From contig NZ_UETC01000003.1 of the NCBI RefSeq assembly GCF_900116765.1, forward strand, positions 186,001 to 250,000: DNA of 64,000 nucleotides, written 5' to 3'. The notes beneath the pieces are model-generated. The model worked only from the letters and a program-made list of their open reading frames with translations. It was not told the DNA's origin and did no database searches. Both the position numbers and the translations under genes were made by a program. Of this stretch, positions 18,090 through 29,279 are shown piece after piece. Position 1 is the first letter of the stretch, and every line of letters begins with the position of its first letter. Source of the stretch: Jannaschia seohaensis (lineage in GTDB: Bacteria > Pseudomonadota > Alphaproteobacteria > Rhodobacterales > Rhodobacteraceae).

Positions 18090-18798
18090 TGTGCTGATCC
18101 TGGCGGGGACGGCGGAGGCGCGGGCGGTCTGCGCGGCGGTCCGGGATCTGGAGGTGCTGGCTTCGCTGGCGGGCGCGACCGCGCGGCCCGCGGCTTTGGG
18201 CGTGCCGACCCGGGTGGGCGGCTTCGGCGGCGAGGCCGGGTTCGCGGCGGCGCTCGCCGGGATGGCGGCGGTGCTCGACGCGACCCATCCCTATGCCGCC
18301 CGCATCTCCGAGCGGGCTTCGCGCCTCTGTGCGTCGCGGGGGCTGCCCTATCTGCGCCTGATGCGCGCCGGCTGGCCAGCGCGTCGGGGCTGGCGGGTCC
18401 ATGCCGATGCCGAGGCCGCCGCCCGTGCCTTGCCGCCCGGCGCGCGGGTGTTCCTATCGGTGGGGCCGGGGAGCCTGGCGCCGTTCCTCGGGCGGGGCCT
18501 GCACCTGATCTGCCGGCGGATCGACCCGGCCCCGCCACGGTCGGGCGTGACCTGGGTGATCGGCCGCCCGCCCTTCCCGGTGGAGGCGGAGGCGGCGCTG
18601 TTCCGCGCCCATGGCATCACCGATCTCGTGACCAAGGATTCAGGGGGGCCCGCGGCCAAGCTGGACGCGGCCGAGGCGCTCGGGATAGCGGTGCATGTGA
18701 TCGCGCGGCCTCCGCCGCCGCCCGGGGAGGAAACCGATGACATCGACCGCGCCATCGCTTTCGTCCGCGCCCATGCGGCGGATCGAGACCCCGGCTGA
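18079..18798 (+). CDS. cobK: precorrin-6A (or cobalt-precorrin-6A) reductase
   Basis: NAD(P)H-dependent reduction of the corrin macrocycle in cobalamin synthesis. The 239-residue product has the N-terminal nucleotide motif VLILAGTAEARAV, the conserved LDATHPYAARISERASR, and the C-terminal TDLVTKDSGGPAAKLDAAEAL. ATG 18079 overlaps the end of cbiD. Its 3' end overlaps the downstream glycosylase gene by 62 nt, an unusually long overlap in this window. Confidence 0.94.
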   Translation: MRGSVLILAGTAEARAVCAAVRDLEVLASLAGATARPAALGVPTRVGGFGGEAGFAAALAGMAAVLDATHPYAARISERASRLCASRGLPYLRLMRAGWPARRGWRVHADAEAAARALPPGARVFLSVGPGSLAPFLGRGLHLICRRIDPAPPRSGVTWVIGRPPFPVEAEAALFRAHGITDLVTKDSGGPAAKLDAAEALGIAVHVIARPPPPPGEETDDIDRAIAFVRAHAADRDPG

Positions 18799-19396
18799 CC
18801 TGGAGGAAGGGGCCGCGGCGCTGGCCCGGATCGACCCGCGCCTCGCGCCCGCTCTGGAGATCTGCGCCCCGCTGCCATTGCGCCGCAAGCCCGACGGGTT
18901 CGGCACGCTGCTCGACGCGATCGTCGGCCAGCAGGTCAGCACCGCCGCCGCGGCGGCGATCTCCGATCGGCTGCGCGCGGCGGGCCTGGACGCGCCCGCG
19001 CCGATTCGCGGGGCCTCCGACGAGGTGCTGCGGGCCTGTGGCCTCTCGCGGCCCAAGCTGCGCTATGCCCGCGCCCTTGCCGAGGCGGATCTGGACTTTT
19101 CAGTCCTTCGCACGCTCCCGCCCGGCGAGGTCGTCCGGAGGCTGACCGCGCTGCCCGGCATCGGGCCCTGGACCGCGCAGATCTACGCGATGTTCGCTTT
19201 GGGCCATGCCGATGCCTTCGCCCCCGGGGATCTCGCCTTGCAGGAGGGGGCGCGGCTCTTGCTCGACCTGCCGGAGCGTCCCTCGGAAAGGGACCTCGCC
19301 CGGATCGCCGAGGCCTGGTCGCCCTGGCGGGCGGTTGCGGCGCGGCTGCTCTGGTCCTACTACCGCCACGCAAAAGGACGGGAGGGCATCCGGTGA
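18737..19396 (+). CDS. DNA-3-methyladenine glycosylase II (AlkA-like)
   Basis: Base-excision repair enzyme of the HhH-GPD superfamily that removes alkylated purines. The 219-residue protein has DAIVGQQVSTAAAAA, the helix-hairpin-helix LTALPGIGPWTAQIYAMF and the catalytic Asp in ADAFAPGDLAL. It lacks the N-terminal Ada-like or AlkA_N extension of E. coli AlkA and is the compact form. ATG 18737 is preceded by GGGAGG at 18725-18730, which supports this start despite the 62-nt overlap with cobK; ATG 18773 is an alternative. The stop overlaps the next gene by 4 bp. Confidence 0.93.
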   Translation: MTSTAPSLSSAPMRRIETPADLEEGAAALARIDPRLAPALEICAPLPLRRKPDGFGTLLDAIVGQQVSTAAAAAISDRLRAAGLDAPAPIRGASDEVLRACGLSRPKLRYARALAEADLDFSVLRTLPPGEVVRRLTALPGIGPWTAQIYAMFALGHADAFAPGDLALQEGARLLLDLPERPSERDLARIAEAWSPWRAVAARLLWSYYRHAKGREGIR

Positions 19397-20055
19397 GCCT
19401 CGATTATCAACGCCGGGGGCCGGACGCCCCCAAGCGACTGCTGATCTTCCTGCATGGCTACGGCGCCAATGGGGCCGACCTGATCGGTCTGGCCGATCCG
19501 CTGGCCCCGCATCTGCCCGACACCGCGTTCCTGTCGCCCGACGCGCCGGAGCGCTGCGTCGGGGTGCCCGGCGGCTATCAGTGGTTCCCGATCCCCTGGA
19601 TCGACGGCTCCTCCGAGGAAGAATCGATGGAGGGCATGGCCCGGGCCGTGGCTGACCTGACCGTGTTCCTCGACGAAGCCATGGCCCGCGAGGGTGTGGC
19701 GGCCGAGAACGTCGCGCTCTTCGGCTTCAGCCAGGGCACGATGATGTCGCTGCATGTCGCGCCCCGCCGGCCCGAGTCCTTCGCGGGGATCGTCGCCTTC
19801 TCGGGGCGCCTGCTGAAGCCCGAGGCACTGGTCGAGGAGGCGGTGTCCAAGCCGCCCGTCCTGCTGGTCCATGGCGACGCCGACGAGGTCGTGCCGGTCC
19901 AGTCCCTGCCGGAGGCGGCCGAGGCTTTGGAGCAAGCCGGGTTCGAGCGCATCTACGCCCATGTCATGAAGGGCACCGGCCACGGCATCGCCCCAGACGG
20001 GCTCCAGGTCGCGCTGGCCTTCCTGCGCGACATCTGGGGGATCGAGGCGGGGTAA
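19393..20055 (+). CDS. alpha/beta-hydrolase, carboxylesterase/phospholipase type
   Basis: A 220-residue serine hydrolase of the YpfH/lysophospholipase-like group. It has an early LIFLHGYGANGADL oxyanion region, the nucleophile elbow FGFSQGTMM with the Ser, a VLLVHGDADEVVP Asp segment and a late GTGHGIAPDG with the His. The GTG start at 19393 sits in the stop codon of the glycosylase (GTGA). The stop codon TAA lies at the centre of a palindromic repeat (20046-20067), so the C-terminal Ala-Gly is repeat-encoded. Confidence 0.9.
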   Translation: MSLDYQRRGPDAPKRLLIFLHGYGANGADLIGLADPLAPHLPDTAFLSPDAPERCVGVPGGYQWFPIPWIDGSSEEESMEGMARAVADLTVFLDEAMAREGVAAENVALFGFSQGTMMSLHVAPRRPESFAGIVAFSGRLLKPEALVEEAVSKPPVLLVHGDADEVVPVQSLPEAAEALEQAGFERIYAHVMKGTGHGIAPDGLQVALAFLRDIWGIEAG

Positions 20056-20067
20056 TCCCCGCCCTAC
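20046..20067 (+). repeat. dispersed palindromic repeat, single unit (stop-codon repeat)
   Basis: One unit GGCGGGG-TAAT-CCCCGCC followed by CTAC. The TAA in the centre is the stop of the esterase gene. The same unit occurs as inverted pairs at 21598-21653, 27329-27386 and 52506-52563. Confidence 0.85.
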
Positions 20068-20975
20068 GGGGGGCGGCGCGCAGCGTCCCTTGTCGGCGGG
20101 GAGAGCCTTCGAGGACCGCTTGGGTGTACGCCGCCCCATCTTCCACTGCGCCACCCTGCTGCCCCTGGACGAGATGCCGGTCTTGACCGTCGAGCACGTC
20201 AAGGCGCGCCTGGCCCGGGTGATCGGCCCCTTCGAGGCGTGGGGGCCGCCAGTCGGAGCGGGGTGCACACGGATCGCAAGCTGTCGCCGACCGGCGGTTC
20301 GCCGCAGAACCCCAACAACTGTCCGACCGCCCGCCGCGCAGCGACGGGGCAAGACCGTCACGATGGCCTTCTCTCCGGTCGCGCCGAGGGTCTAGGCGGG
20401 CGCCGTGGTGGAGCGATCCGGTCGCCCGGTTTCGATCATGCCGGAGAGGGACCTTTGCTCGCGCGCGCTCCCCCTCATCATGCGCGGCCGGTGGTCGCGC
20501 GGGGACGAGAGGCCGGACCGGCGGCGTCACCGACCTGCCCGCGCCCCATTCCGAACATCCGCTGGAGCCGAACATGGGACCGGCTCGCCGGGAATCCGCC
20601 GGGGGTCATCCCGAGGCTCTATAGCGACCGGCCCCGGTCGGACATGCTTCATAACACGAAGGGGCTTTTGGCTGCCAAGGAGCGATAGGCGCGGCTCGCC
20701 CTCGCTCAGGGAGGTGGCCAACGATGGTGGCCAATCAGCGCTCAGGGCAGTTCCGGAGCGAAGTGCGAGCCGTCCGATCCGGCTCCCCGACGCCGCGCGG
20801 ACGCGCGCCCCGGACAGTGCCCGTCGATCCCACAACAATCCGTTACAATCGCGCCCAATCGCCACACCCGATCTGGAGGCTTGTCTGGGTTCGATCCCAA
20901 GATATAGTCCGACACAAGAGAGGGCCGCGCGCCCGGGGGCCGGGCGGGCCGCTCTCCGATCAGGGAAGCGAGCCG
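20056..20975. other. 920-nt region without a recognised gene
   Basis: Short open frames occur on both strands, such as one at 20090-20395 on plus, but none has a recognisable domain, a good ribosome binding site or the protein-like composition of the flanking genes. The right end carries a likely promoter for the HNH gene. The stretch could hold decayed coding DNA or an RNA that cannot be recognised by eye. Confidence 0.4.
20881..20908 (+). promoter_or_regulatory. candidate sigma-70 promoter for the HNH nuclease gene
   Basis: TTGTCT (20881-20886) and TATAGT (20903-20908) are separated by 16 nt, close to the sigma-70 consensus. Transcription would start near 20915, about 60 nt before the ATG at 20976. 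No other good hexamer pair was noted in the gap. Confidence 0.4.
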
Positions 20976-21590
20976 ATGCCTGCGTTGCACGACGACCAGA
21001 CCAGCCGAGACGCGGACTTCCGCACCGAATTCACGCGGACCGGAGCAGGGCTCAAGCACTTCCCCGCGCTCGTCCTCAACGCCGATTATCGTCCGCTCAG
21101 CTACTACCCGCTGTCGCTCTGGCCGTGGCAGGACGCGATCAAGGCGGCCTTCCTGGACCGCGTGGATATCGTCAGTGAGTACGAGGAGGTGGTCCGCTCG
21201 CCGACCACGACGATCCGCATTCCCTCTGTCGTGGTCCTGAAGGACTATGTGGCGCCGCAGAAGAAGGCCGCGTTCACGCGGTTCAATCTGTTCCTTCGGG
21301 ACGAGTTCTCCTGCCAGTATTGCGGGGCCAAAACCGACCTGACCTTCGATCATGTCGTGCCGCGGGCCCGCGGTGGCATCACATCTTGGGAAAACGTCGT
21401 GGCGGCCTGCGGGCGCTGCAACCTGCGCAAGGGATCCAAGTCGCTCAAGCAGGCGGGCTATCATCTGCGCAAGCCGGTGCGGCAGCCGACCCCGGCAGAG
21501 CTTATGAATCTCGGCCGGAAGTTCCCACCGAACTATCTGCACGAGAGTTGGATGGATTTCCTCTACTGGGATGCCGAACTGGAGGCGTGA
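20976..21590 (+). CDS. HNH endonuclease family protein
   Basis: A 204-residue protein with a zinc-supported HNH nuclease module at about residues 110-155: CQYCGAKTDLTFDHVVPRA, then GITSWENVVAACGRCNLRKG. The DHVVPR His and the ENVVAAC Asn are the catalytic-type residues, and two CxxC pairs bind the structural zinc. The N-terminal half (ALVLNADYRPLSYYPLSLW) is strongly conserved in Rhodobacterales, where this is a chromosomal gene not tied to phage. Cellular role is not known. ATG 20976 follows AGGGAAG. Confidence 0.9.
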   Translation: MPALHDDQTSRDADFRTEFTRTGAGLKHFPALVLNADYRPLSYYPLSLWPWQDAIKAAFLDRVDIVSEYEEVVRSPTTTIRIPSVVVLKDYVAPQKKAAFTRFNLFLRDEFSCQYCGAKTDLTFDHVVPRARGGITSWENVVAACGRCNLRKGSKSLKQAGYHLRKPVRQPTPAELMNLGRKFPPNYLHESWMDFLYWDAELEA

Positions 21591-21597
21591 CGGGGGA

Positions 21598-21653
21598 GGC
21601 GGGGTAAAAACCCCGCCCTACAAGCGCCCCGTAGGGCGGGGTTTTACCCCGCC
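21598..21653. repeat. dispersed palindromic repeat, inverted pair
   Basis: Left unit 21598-21621 and right unit 21631-21653 are inverted copies around a 9-nt spacer and could form a hairpin with a stem of about 23 bp between two convergent genes, so it may end transcription both ways. The stop codon of the minus-strand DUF985 gene (21644-21646) lies inside the right unit. Confidence 0.9.
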
Positions 21654-22074
21654 GCCCCCCTGGGGATGTCGAAACCTGGGGGCGCCAGTTCGAACCCATC
21701 GAAGCGGAAGCCCGGCGAGACGGTGCAACTGACCAGCGACCAGGCGCCGGTCGTGCGCGCCGCTTGCCAATGCCAAGGCTCCACGACGGCCTGGAAGGTC
21801 AGGTCCGCGCCCAGCGTCACTTCCGTCGCGGGGCCCGCTTCGGTCTCGGCCCGCGACAGCACCAGCGGCGCCCCCGCATGCCAGAGCCAGACCTCGGCGG
21901 CGTCCACCCGGTGCCAATGGCTCCGCTCGCCCTCGGCCAGCAAGAACAGGATGGCGGTTCCGGCGGGGCGCGCCCCCGCCGAGGCCTCGGCCTCCCAGGT
22001 CTGCCGATACCAGCCGCCTTCCGGGTGCGGGGCCAGATCGAGCGCGGCGATCACCTCCGCGGCGCTCCGTTCCG

Positions 22075-22078
<4 letters not shown>
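21644..22078 (-). CDS. DUF985 cupin-fold protein
   Basis: A 144-residue single-domain cupin of the DUF985 family. Visible are LAPHPEGGWYRQTWE near the N terminus, AILFLLAEGERSHWHRV with the cupin His residues, and SCTVSPGFRFDGFELAPPG at the C terminus. Family members have no firmly assigned reaction. ATG 22078 overlaps the stop of the upstream transporter gene by 4 bp (ATGA). The last residues (Gly-Ala-Ala-Gly) and stop are supplied by the palindromic repeat. Confidence 0.88.
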
Positions 22079-25271
<3,193 letters not shown>

Positions 25272-25568
25272 TCAGTAGCCCCAGCTCATTCCGGCCAGTT
25301 CTGCCTGCTCGGCGAGCGAGAGCGGCTCCGTCAGGGTTACACCCAGGGCGCCCTGCCGTGACCACCGGACCCGGCCGGTGCGCGCGATGCGGGGCGTGGA
25401 GACTTCGACCAAGGCGTCGGTCGGCAAGAGGTCGGGATAGGTGAGCTTCATCCCGCTTTCGGAGACGTCGAGCAGGCTGACATCCATGCGCCGACCCAGC
25501 GCAGAGAGGGTGATGCGCATCTGAGTGGGCCGACGAAAGGGGCGCCAGGATTCCATGACCGACCTCAT
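25272..25568 (-). CDS. PilZ-domain protein
   Basis: A 98-residue single PilZ domain, a fold that in many bacteria binds cyclic di-GMP. The DxSxxG element is visible as LDVSESGMKL, while the N-terminal RxxxR arginine motif is represented only loosely by the RRPTQMR/RRMD region, so c-di-GMP binding is uncertain. ATG 25568 overlaps the stop of a small upstream frame by 4 bp; ATG 25556 is the alternative start. It stands 97 nt upstream of the EamA-eno group. Confidence 0.75.
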   Translation of the reverse strand: MRSVMESWRPFRRPTQMRITLSALGRRMDVSLLDVSESGMKLTYPDLLPTDALVEVSTPRIARTGRVRWSRQGALGVTLTEPLSLAEQAELAGMSWGY

Positions 25569-25771
25569 GAACCGTGTCGGAGAGATCCTGCGCCCGAAAA
25601 CCTAAAATTCCATTTCCGCCCCGCGTCGGCAGGGGGGGGAGCGGGTCTATTCTCTGTCGCATCTGACGGGTCTTCGACATGTTGCAGGGCCTCTCGCGCG
25701 GCGTCGGCGCGGTCCCTCGATCCGGCCAGCGCCGCGAGAGCCGTGGCGCACCCGAAGGCCGCCCCTCGCAT
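25565..25771 (-). CDS. possible small protein upstream of PilZ gene (uncertain)
   Basis: A 68-codon minus-strand frame starting at 25771 and ending with a TGA that overlaps the PilZ ATG (ATGA at 25565-25568). The first 15 residues ([15 protein letters not shown]) are hydrophobic; the rest is polar and Pro-rich. Codon-level appearance is weakly protein-like. No family is recognised and no strong ribosome binding site is visible. It may equally be non-coding. Confidence 0.3.
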   Translation of the reverse strand: MRGAAFGCATALAALAGSRDRADAAREALQHVEDPSDATENRPAPPPADAGRKWNFRFSGAGSLRHGS

Positions 25772-25918
25772 GGACTCTGCCGTCGCAGATCCCCCTGTGC
25801 GCGGGCAACGTCCCCGGGGACCGGCGGCGCGGCGGCAGCCGCAACAGGTGCGATGCGAGCGGTTCGAGAAGAGCAGCGGTCATGCCCTTCCCCTAGTGGC
25901 CGTGCAGGGCGCCGTCCA
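25569..25918. other. 350-nt region between PilZ and selO
   Basis: Apart from the doubtful 68-codon frame noted here, another minus-strand frame (25883 to 25647) of Arg-rich composition exists but looks like a shadow. No terminator or repeat is apparent. Confidence 0.3.
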
Positions 25919-27307
25919 TCACGTCCCGCAAAAGGTGCGCGTGACCGCTTCGCCCGGTTCGGCCGGACGGCGATAGGGCGCATTCGTCTCCGTCTCCTGC
26001 CAGGGGTCGGCCAGCACGGCATGGAGCGCGTGAAACGGTGCGAAGTCACCGGCATAGGCGGCCGAGATCGCCTCCTCGACGCGGTGATTGCGGGGGATGA
26101 CAGCGGGGTTGGCGCGCCGCATCGCGGCCCGGTCCGGTCCCTTGGACTGCCAACGCGCCACCCAGTCGTCCATCCGCTCCCGGTTGGTGACCTGATCGCG
26201 CGCGGTCTCGGGGGCAAGGGTCAACGCGCGGAAGGTGTTGGTGAAATCGCCCTGACCCTCGGCCATGATCGCCAGCAGCTCCATCGCCAGCTCCATGTCG
26301 TCGAGCCCGATCTTCGCCGCCATGACCTCCGTCCAGGCCTCGGCGTAGAGATCGCGGAAGCCCTCCAGCACCTCGGTCGCCTCCTCCACCGCCTGCGCGC
26401 GCTCTCCCATCAGGGGCAGGAGCGCGGTGGCCAGCTGCGCGAGGTTCCAAAGCGCGATGTCGGGCTGCGCCTTCCAGGCGTAACGGCCGAACTGGTCGAT
26501 CGAGCTGAAGACCGTGTCGGGGTGATAGGCCTCCATGAAGGCGCAGGGACCGTAGTCGATGGTCTCGCCCGAGATCGTCATGTTGTCGGTGTTCATCACG
26601 CCGTGGATGAAGCCCAGCCCCATCCATTGCGCGACCAGCTTCGCCTGTGCGCGCATCACGTGGCGGAGCAGGCCCATCGGCCCCTCGGCGCCGGGTGCAT
26701 GGCGGGCGATGGCATGGTCCAGCAGCCGCCGCAGCGCGTCCGCGTCGTCCCGCGCGGCGAAGACCTGGAAGGTGCCCACCCGGATATGGCTCGCCGCGAC
26801 GCGGGTTAGCACGCCGCCCGGCAGGGGGCCCTCTTGTCGCAGGACCGTCTCGCCGGTCGTGACGGCGGCCAGGGCGCGGGTCGTGGGAACCCCCAGTGCG
26901 TGCATCGCTTCGGAGACGAGATATTCCCGGATCACAGGGCCCAGCGCCGCGCGCCCGTCGCCCATCCGGCTATAGGGGGTGGGGCCCGAGCCCTTCAGTT
27001 GCACGTCCCAGCGCCGGTCACCCGCGACATGCTCCCCGAGGAGGATCGCGCGCCCGTCGCCCAGCTGCGGCGACCAGCCCCCGAACTGATGCCCGGCGTA
27101 GAGCTGCGCCAGCGGATCGGCGCCCTCCGGCACGGCGTTGCCGGCAAAGACCTGGGGTGCGGCGCGGAGCGCGGCGGCGTCCAGCCCCATCTCCGCGGCA
27201 AGACCTTCGTTGAGCGCCACCCAAGCGGGCGCCGCCACGGGGGTCGGCGCCATCTTGGTGTAGAACCGGTCTGGCAGACGGGCATAGCTGTTGTCGAAGG
27301 CGAACAT
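25919..27307 (-). CDS. selO: protein adenylyltransferase SelO (YdiU family)
   Basis: Pseudokinase-fold enzyme that transfers AMP from ATP to protein Ser, Thr or Tyr residues in known members, linked to redox stress. The 462-residue product has [45 protein letters not shown], the [15 protein letters not shown] stretch and [19 protein letters not shown] with the metal-binding Asn and Asp. Length is slightly under the ~480 of E. coli YdiU. It lies downstream of the nucleoside hydrolase on the same strand, separated by a repeat element. Confidence 0.95.
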   Translation of the reverse strand: MFAFDNSYARLPDRFYTKMAPTPVAAPAWVALNEGLAAEMGLDAAALRAAPQVFAGNAVPEGADPLAQLYAGHQFGGWSPQLGDGRAILLGEHVAGDRRWDVQLKGSGPTPYSRMGDGRAALGPVIREYLVSEAMHALGVPTTRALAAVTTGETVLRQEGPLPGGVLTRVAASHIRVGTFQVFAARDDADALRRLLDHAIARHAPGAEGPMGLLRHVMRAQAKLVAQWMGLGFIHGVMNTDNMTISGETIDYGPCAFMEAYHPDTVFSSIDQFGRYAWKAQPDIALWNLAQLATALLPLMGERAQAVEEATEVLEGFRDLYAEAWTEVMAAKIGLDDMELAMELLAIMAEGQGDFTNTFRALTLAPETARDQVTNRERMDDWVARWQSKGPDRAAMRRANPAVIPRNHRVEEAISAAYAGDFAPFHALHAVLADPWQETETNAPYRRPAEPGEAVTRTFCGT

Positions 27308-27328
27308 GCGCGGCTCCTCAACTGGGGC

Positions 27329-27386
27329 GGCGCGGCAAAGCCACGCCCTACGGTCGACTCCGATGTAGGGCGGGGATCACCCCGCC
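27329..27386. repeat. dispersed palindromic repeat, inverted pair (left unit degenerate)
   Basis: The right unit (27365-27386) is intact and carries the TGA stop of the nucleoside hydrolase gene at its centre. The left unit (27329-27351) is a degraded copy with GCGCGGC-AAAG-CCACGCC. The spacer is 13 nt. Confidence 0.8.
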
Positions 27387-28321
27387 GCACCCCCTGGCAA
27401 GCGGGCGATCCGCTCGGTCAGCAGGGCGAAGTAGCCGTCCGAATCGAGCCCCCCGATGAAGGTGGCGTTTTTCGGCCGGTCCGTGACGCCCCACCAATCC
27501 GCGACCGTCATGCCCCGGGTCAGCGGCGAGTCCACCTCGATCTCGACGTTCACGTGCCGGCCGGAAAAGAGGTCGGGCTGTAGCAGCCAGGCGATGACGC
27601 AGGGATCGTGCAGGGGCGCGCCCTCGGTGCCGTATTTCTCCTTGTCGTATCGCTCGAAGAAGCCGGTCCAGCCGGCGACTACCGGCCCCACCGGGCCCGC
27701 CGCGCGGAAGGCCTCGTTGCGCGCCCGGGTCGTCAGCGCCTTATGCGTCACGTCGAGCGGCAAGACGGTCAGGGGGATGCCCGCCCGGAACACGGCATGG
27801 GCCGCTTCGGGGTCGACATAGATGTTGAACTCGGCGGCGGGGGTGATGTTGCCCACCTGGAAATAGGCGCCGCCCATCAGAACGATGCGCGCGATGCGCG
27901 GGCCGATATCGGGGGCGCGGTGCAGCGCGGTGGCGATATTAGTGAGCGGCCCCAGCGGACAGAGCGTGACCGTGCCCGGCGGCTCCCGGCGGAGGATCTC
28001 GATGATCGCGTCCACGGCATGGGCATCGGCCAGCGGCATGGTGGGATCGGGCAACTCGGCGCCGTCCAGCCCGGTCTTGCCGTGGACATGCTCGGCCGTG
28101 ACGAGCGCACGGGCGATGGGCCGGTCGCAGCCGGCATGCACGCGCAGGTCGGCGCGCCCGGCCAGTTCGCAGACCATCCGTGCGTTGCGTGTGGTCAGGT
28201 GCAGCGGCACGTTTCCGGCGACGGCGGTCACGGCCAGCACCTCCAACTCGGGGGAGGCGAGGGCGAGCAGGATGGCGACGGCGTCGTCCTGGCCCGGGTC
28301 GGTGTCGATGATGATTTTCAT
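27377..28321 (-). CDS. inosine/uridine-preferring nucleoside hydrolase
   Basis: Hydrolyses the N-glycosidic bond of nucleosides to ribose and base for salvage. The 314-residue protein has the calcium-binding N-terminal motif IIIDTDPGQDDAVAI, PLGPLTNIATAL, LMGGAYFQVGNITPAAEFNIYVDPEAA and the later DVTHKAL. The preference for particular bases cannot be read. The terminal Gly-Ala-Ala-Gly and stop come from the palindromic repeat. Confidence 0.94.
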   Translation of the reverse strand: MKIIIDTDPGQDDAVAILLALASPELEVLAVTAVAGNVPLHLTTRNARMVCELAGRADLRVHAGCDRPIARALVTAEHVHGKTGLDGAELPDPTMPLADAHAVDAIIEILRREPPGTVTLCPLGPLTNIATALHRAPDIGPRIARIVLMGGAYFQVGNITPAAEFNIYVDPEAAHAVFRAGIPLTVLPLDVTHKALTTRARNEAFRAAGPVGPVVAGWTGFFERYDKEKYGTEGAPLHDPCVIAWLLQPDLFSGRHVNVEIEVDSPLTRGMTVADWWGVTDRPKNATFIGGLDSDGYFALLTERIARLPGGAAG

Positions 28322-28423
28322 GTGGACATCTGTGCCGCGCGCTCTCGGATTGTCCAGCCCGTCCCCTCGGAGCTTCGGCGCCGGATCGGGCCGATGATGT
28401 CCGGCAGGACGGAAGAGGTTCCG

Positions 28424-29224
28424 CTACTCCGTCTTCTCCGCTCGCTTTGCCGCGTCCCAGAGCGCATCCATCTCCGCCAGGTCCGACTCGGCCGGGGTCT
28501 TGCCCTGCGCGGCCAGGGCGTCCTCGATCGACCGGAACCGCCGCTCGAACTTCGCGTTCGCGGCCCGCAGCGCGCCCTCGGGCTCCACGCCCAGATGCCT
28601 CGCCAGGTTGGCCATGACGAAGAGCATGTCCCCCATCTCCTCGGCCAGGGCCTCGGGCCCCAGCGTCTCCCGCGCCTCGACCAGTTCCGCCGCCTCCTCG
28701 CGCAGCTTATCCAGCACCATCCCCGTCTCGGGCCAGTCGAAGCCGACCCGGGCCGCCCGGTTCTGCAACTTCACCGCCCTGAGCAGCGCCGGCAGCCCCA
28801 GTGCCACCCCGTCCAGCACACCGCCCGTCCGCTCCCGTGCCTTCGCCGCTTCCCAATCGGCCACCTGCTGCTCCGCCGACTTGTCGCGCGAGGCGTCGCC
28901 CCAGATATGAGGGTGCCGGTCGACCATCTTTTGCGCCACGCGCTCGGCCACGGCGTGGAAGTCGAAGCGCCCCTCCTCCTCGCCCATGCGCGCGTGGTAG
29001 ACGACCTGAAGCAGCAGATCGCCCAGTTCGCCCTCCAACTCGTCCCAGGCCTCGCGCTCGATGGCGTCGGCGACCTCATAGGCTTCCTCGATCGTGTAGG
29101 GGGCGATCGAGGCGAAATCCTGCTCGATATCCCAGGGGCAGCCCGTCTTGGGGTCGCGCAGCCGGGCCATGATGGCGAGCAAACGGTCCAGCCCGCCGCC
29201 TTTCCGAAGACAGATGTCGTCCAT
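28424..29224 (-). CDS. mazG: nucleoside triphosphate pyrophosphohydrolase MazG
   Basis: Hydrolyses NTPs and dNTPs to monophosphates, a house-cleaning and stress-response enzyme. The 266-residue product has the two tandem MazG folds: LRDPKTGCPWDIEQDFASI, then the metal-binding ELEGELGDLLLQVVYH, and in the second half the EEMGDMLFVMANLAR motif. ATG at 29224 is the family start; the frame is open upstream but overlaps the divergent M20 gene's leader. The two starts are only 55 bp apart, so they share a promoter region. Confidence 0.96.
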   Translation of the reverse strand: MDDICLRKGGGLDRLLAIMARLRDPKTGCPWDIEQDFASIAPYTIEEAYEVADAIEREAWDELEGELGDLLLQVVYHARMGEEEGRFDFHAVAERVAQKMVDRHPHIWGDASRDKSAEQQVADWEAAKARERTGGVLDGVALGLPALLRAVKLQNRAARVGFDWPETGMVLDKLREEAAELVEARETLGPEALAEEMGDMLFVMANLARHLGVEPEGALRAANAKFERRFRSIEDALAAQGKTPAESDLAEMDALWDAAKRAEKTE

Positions 29225-29279
29225 TGCGCGTCCCTCCGATCCGGGCCATGTGGCGCGAGACCCGCCCGGAGAACAAGCC

